21,639 bases of DNA from a virus: IMG/VR virus record IMGVR_UViG_3300033064_000537, positions 1 through 21,639 of that record; one strand, 5' to 3'. Positions 21,456 through 21,639 of the stretch are shown one piece after another. The number at the start of each line of letters is the position of its first letter. Position 1 is the first letter of the stretch. Position numbers and translations under genes: made by a program. The notes below the pieces were generated by a model. The model was given only the letters and a program-made list of their open reading frames with translations, did not search any database and had not been told where the DNA came from.

Positions 21456-21639
21456 TGATTTTTCTCCTTTAATGCAGCTTCGATAGACTCATAAAAACTG
21501 CCCCATCCGTCGCCTAAGTCATTCCATTTTTGCCACAACTGATATTGCTCATCTTCCGTCAAACTTACCCATTCTTTATTTACATCCAAAGGCCATACTT
21601 GGGCAAGTGGTGTAAACAAATGGCTGTTTGGATTTGTAC
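21452..21639 (-). CDS. Trp-rich hypothetical protein, C-terminal part (5' truncated by window edge)
   Basis: The reading frame is open from the right edge to TGA at 21454-21452, 62 codons, and no ATG is in frame. It reads HLFTPLAQVWPLDVNKEWV, SLTEDEQYQLWQKWNDLGDGWGS and FYESIEAALKEKNQ, with four Trp. The 'SLTEDE...LW..W' helix resembles helices of small phage proteins, but no family can be named. Its stop overlaps the next start (ATGA), so it is the most upstream visible member of the - strand operon. Confidence 0.7.
   Translation of the reverse strand, partial: TNPNSHLFTPLAQVWPLDVNKEWVSLTEDEQYQLWQKWNDLGDGWGSFYESIEAALKEKNQ

Noticed and set aside
1-21639. Diversity-generating retroelement, integrase, transposon or tRNA genes
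   Set aside because: No reverse transcriptase, template/variable repeat pair, recombinase motif, terminal inverted repeats or cloverleaf was found.

Overview
This window looks like part of a tailed-phage (Caudoviricetes) or prophage genome. Virion-type genes lie on the + strand at the left and a replication/recombination cluster lies on the - strand at the right. Coding density is close to 100%. Most right-hand genes overlap by a few bases (ATGA, TAATG, GTGA junctions), which is typical of phage operons. There is no rRNA, tRNA, transposase, integrase, reverse transcriptase or CRISPR array. Moderate base composition and Ala/Pro-rich virion proteins fit a phage of a proteobacterium, possibly aquatic, but the host cannot be fixed from this sequence.

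Left region (1-9907, + strand): four consecutive genes. The first enters from outside the window and ends in long Pro/Ala-rich repeats. Next are two proteins with Gly-rich, tape-measure-like motifs (654 and 568 aa). The last is a 1806-aa protein with the hallmarks of large phage 'polyvalent' internal virion/DNA-ejection proteins: an LPD38-like C-terminus and a putative metallopeptidase-like HExxxH motif. They are spaced or overlapped tightly (ATGA at 807, 9 nt at 2772-2780, TAATG at 4485), as one late operon.

The two halves converge tail-to-tail at 9904-9907, where the stop codons overlap. A 12-bp hairpin follows immediately.

Right region (9904-21639, - strand, transcribed right to left). 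Order from the window edge: small accessory genes (a partial Trp-rich protein, an 86-aa protein, a 47-aa membrane peptide, a DUF551-like protein, 74- and 153-aa proteins), a DUF3310 protein, a VRR-NUC nuclease, a 51-aa basic peptide, a family A DNA polymerase, a RecB/Cas4-like Fe-S nuclease and an HNH protein. An intrinsic terminator then precedes an SNF2-type helicase. Next come a strong sigma70 promoter carrying a palindromic operator candidate, a 130-aa coiled-coil protein, a probable ssDNA-binding protein, an HTH protein, a structured 104-nt gap, a primase-polymerase/helicase fusion and a 74-aa protein. Together they supply priming, unwinding, synthesis, ssDNA protection and DNA end processing. 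The operator, with an HTH gene in the operon it controls, suggests autoregulation.

No stretch longer than 300 bases lacks a gene. The longest gaps are 12974-13077 and 16284-16380, and both hold RNA hairpins. Two genes under 60 codons (51 aa at 19184-19339, 47 aa at 21055-21198) and the two edge-truncated genes (1-810, 21452-21639) were found by reading the sequence directly.
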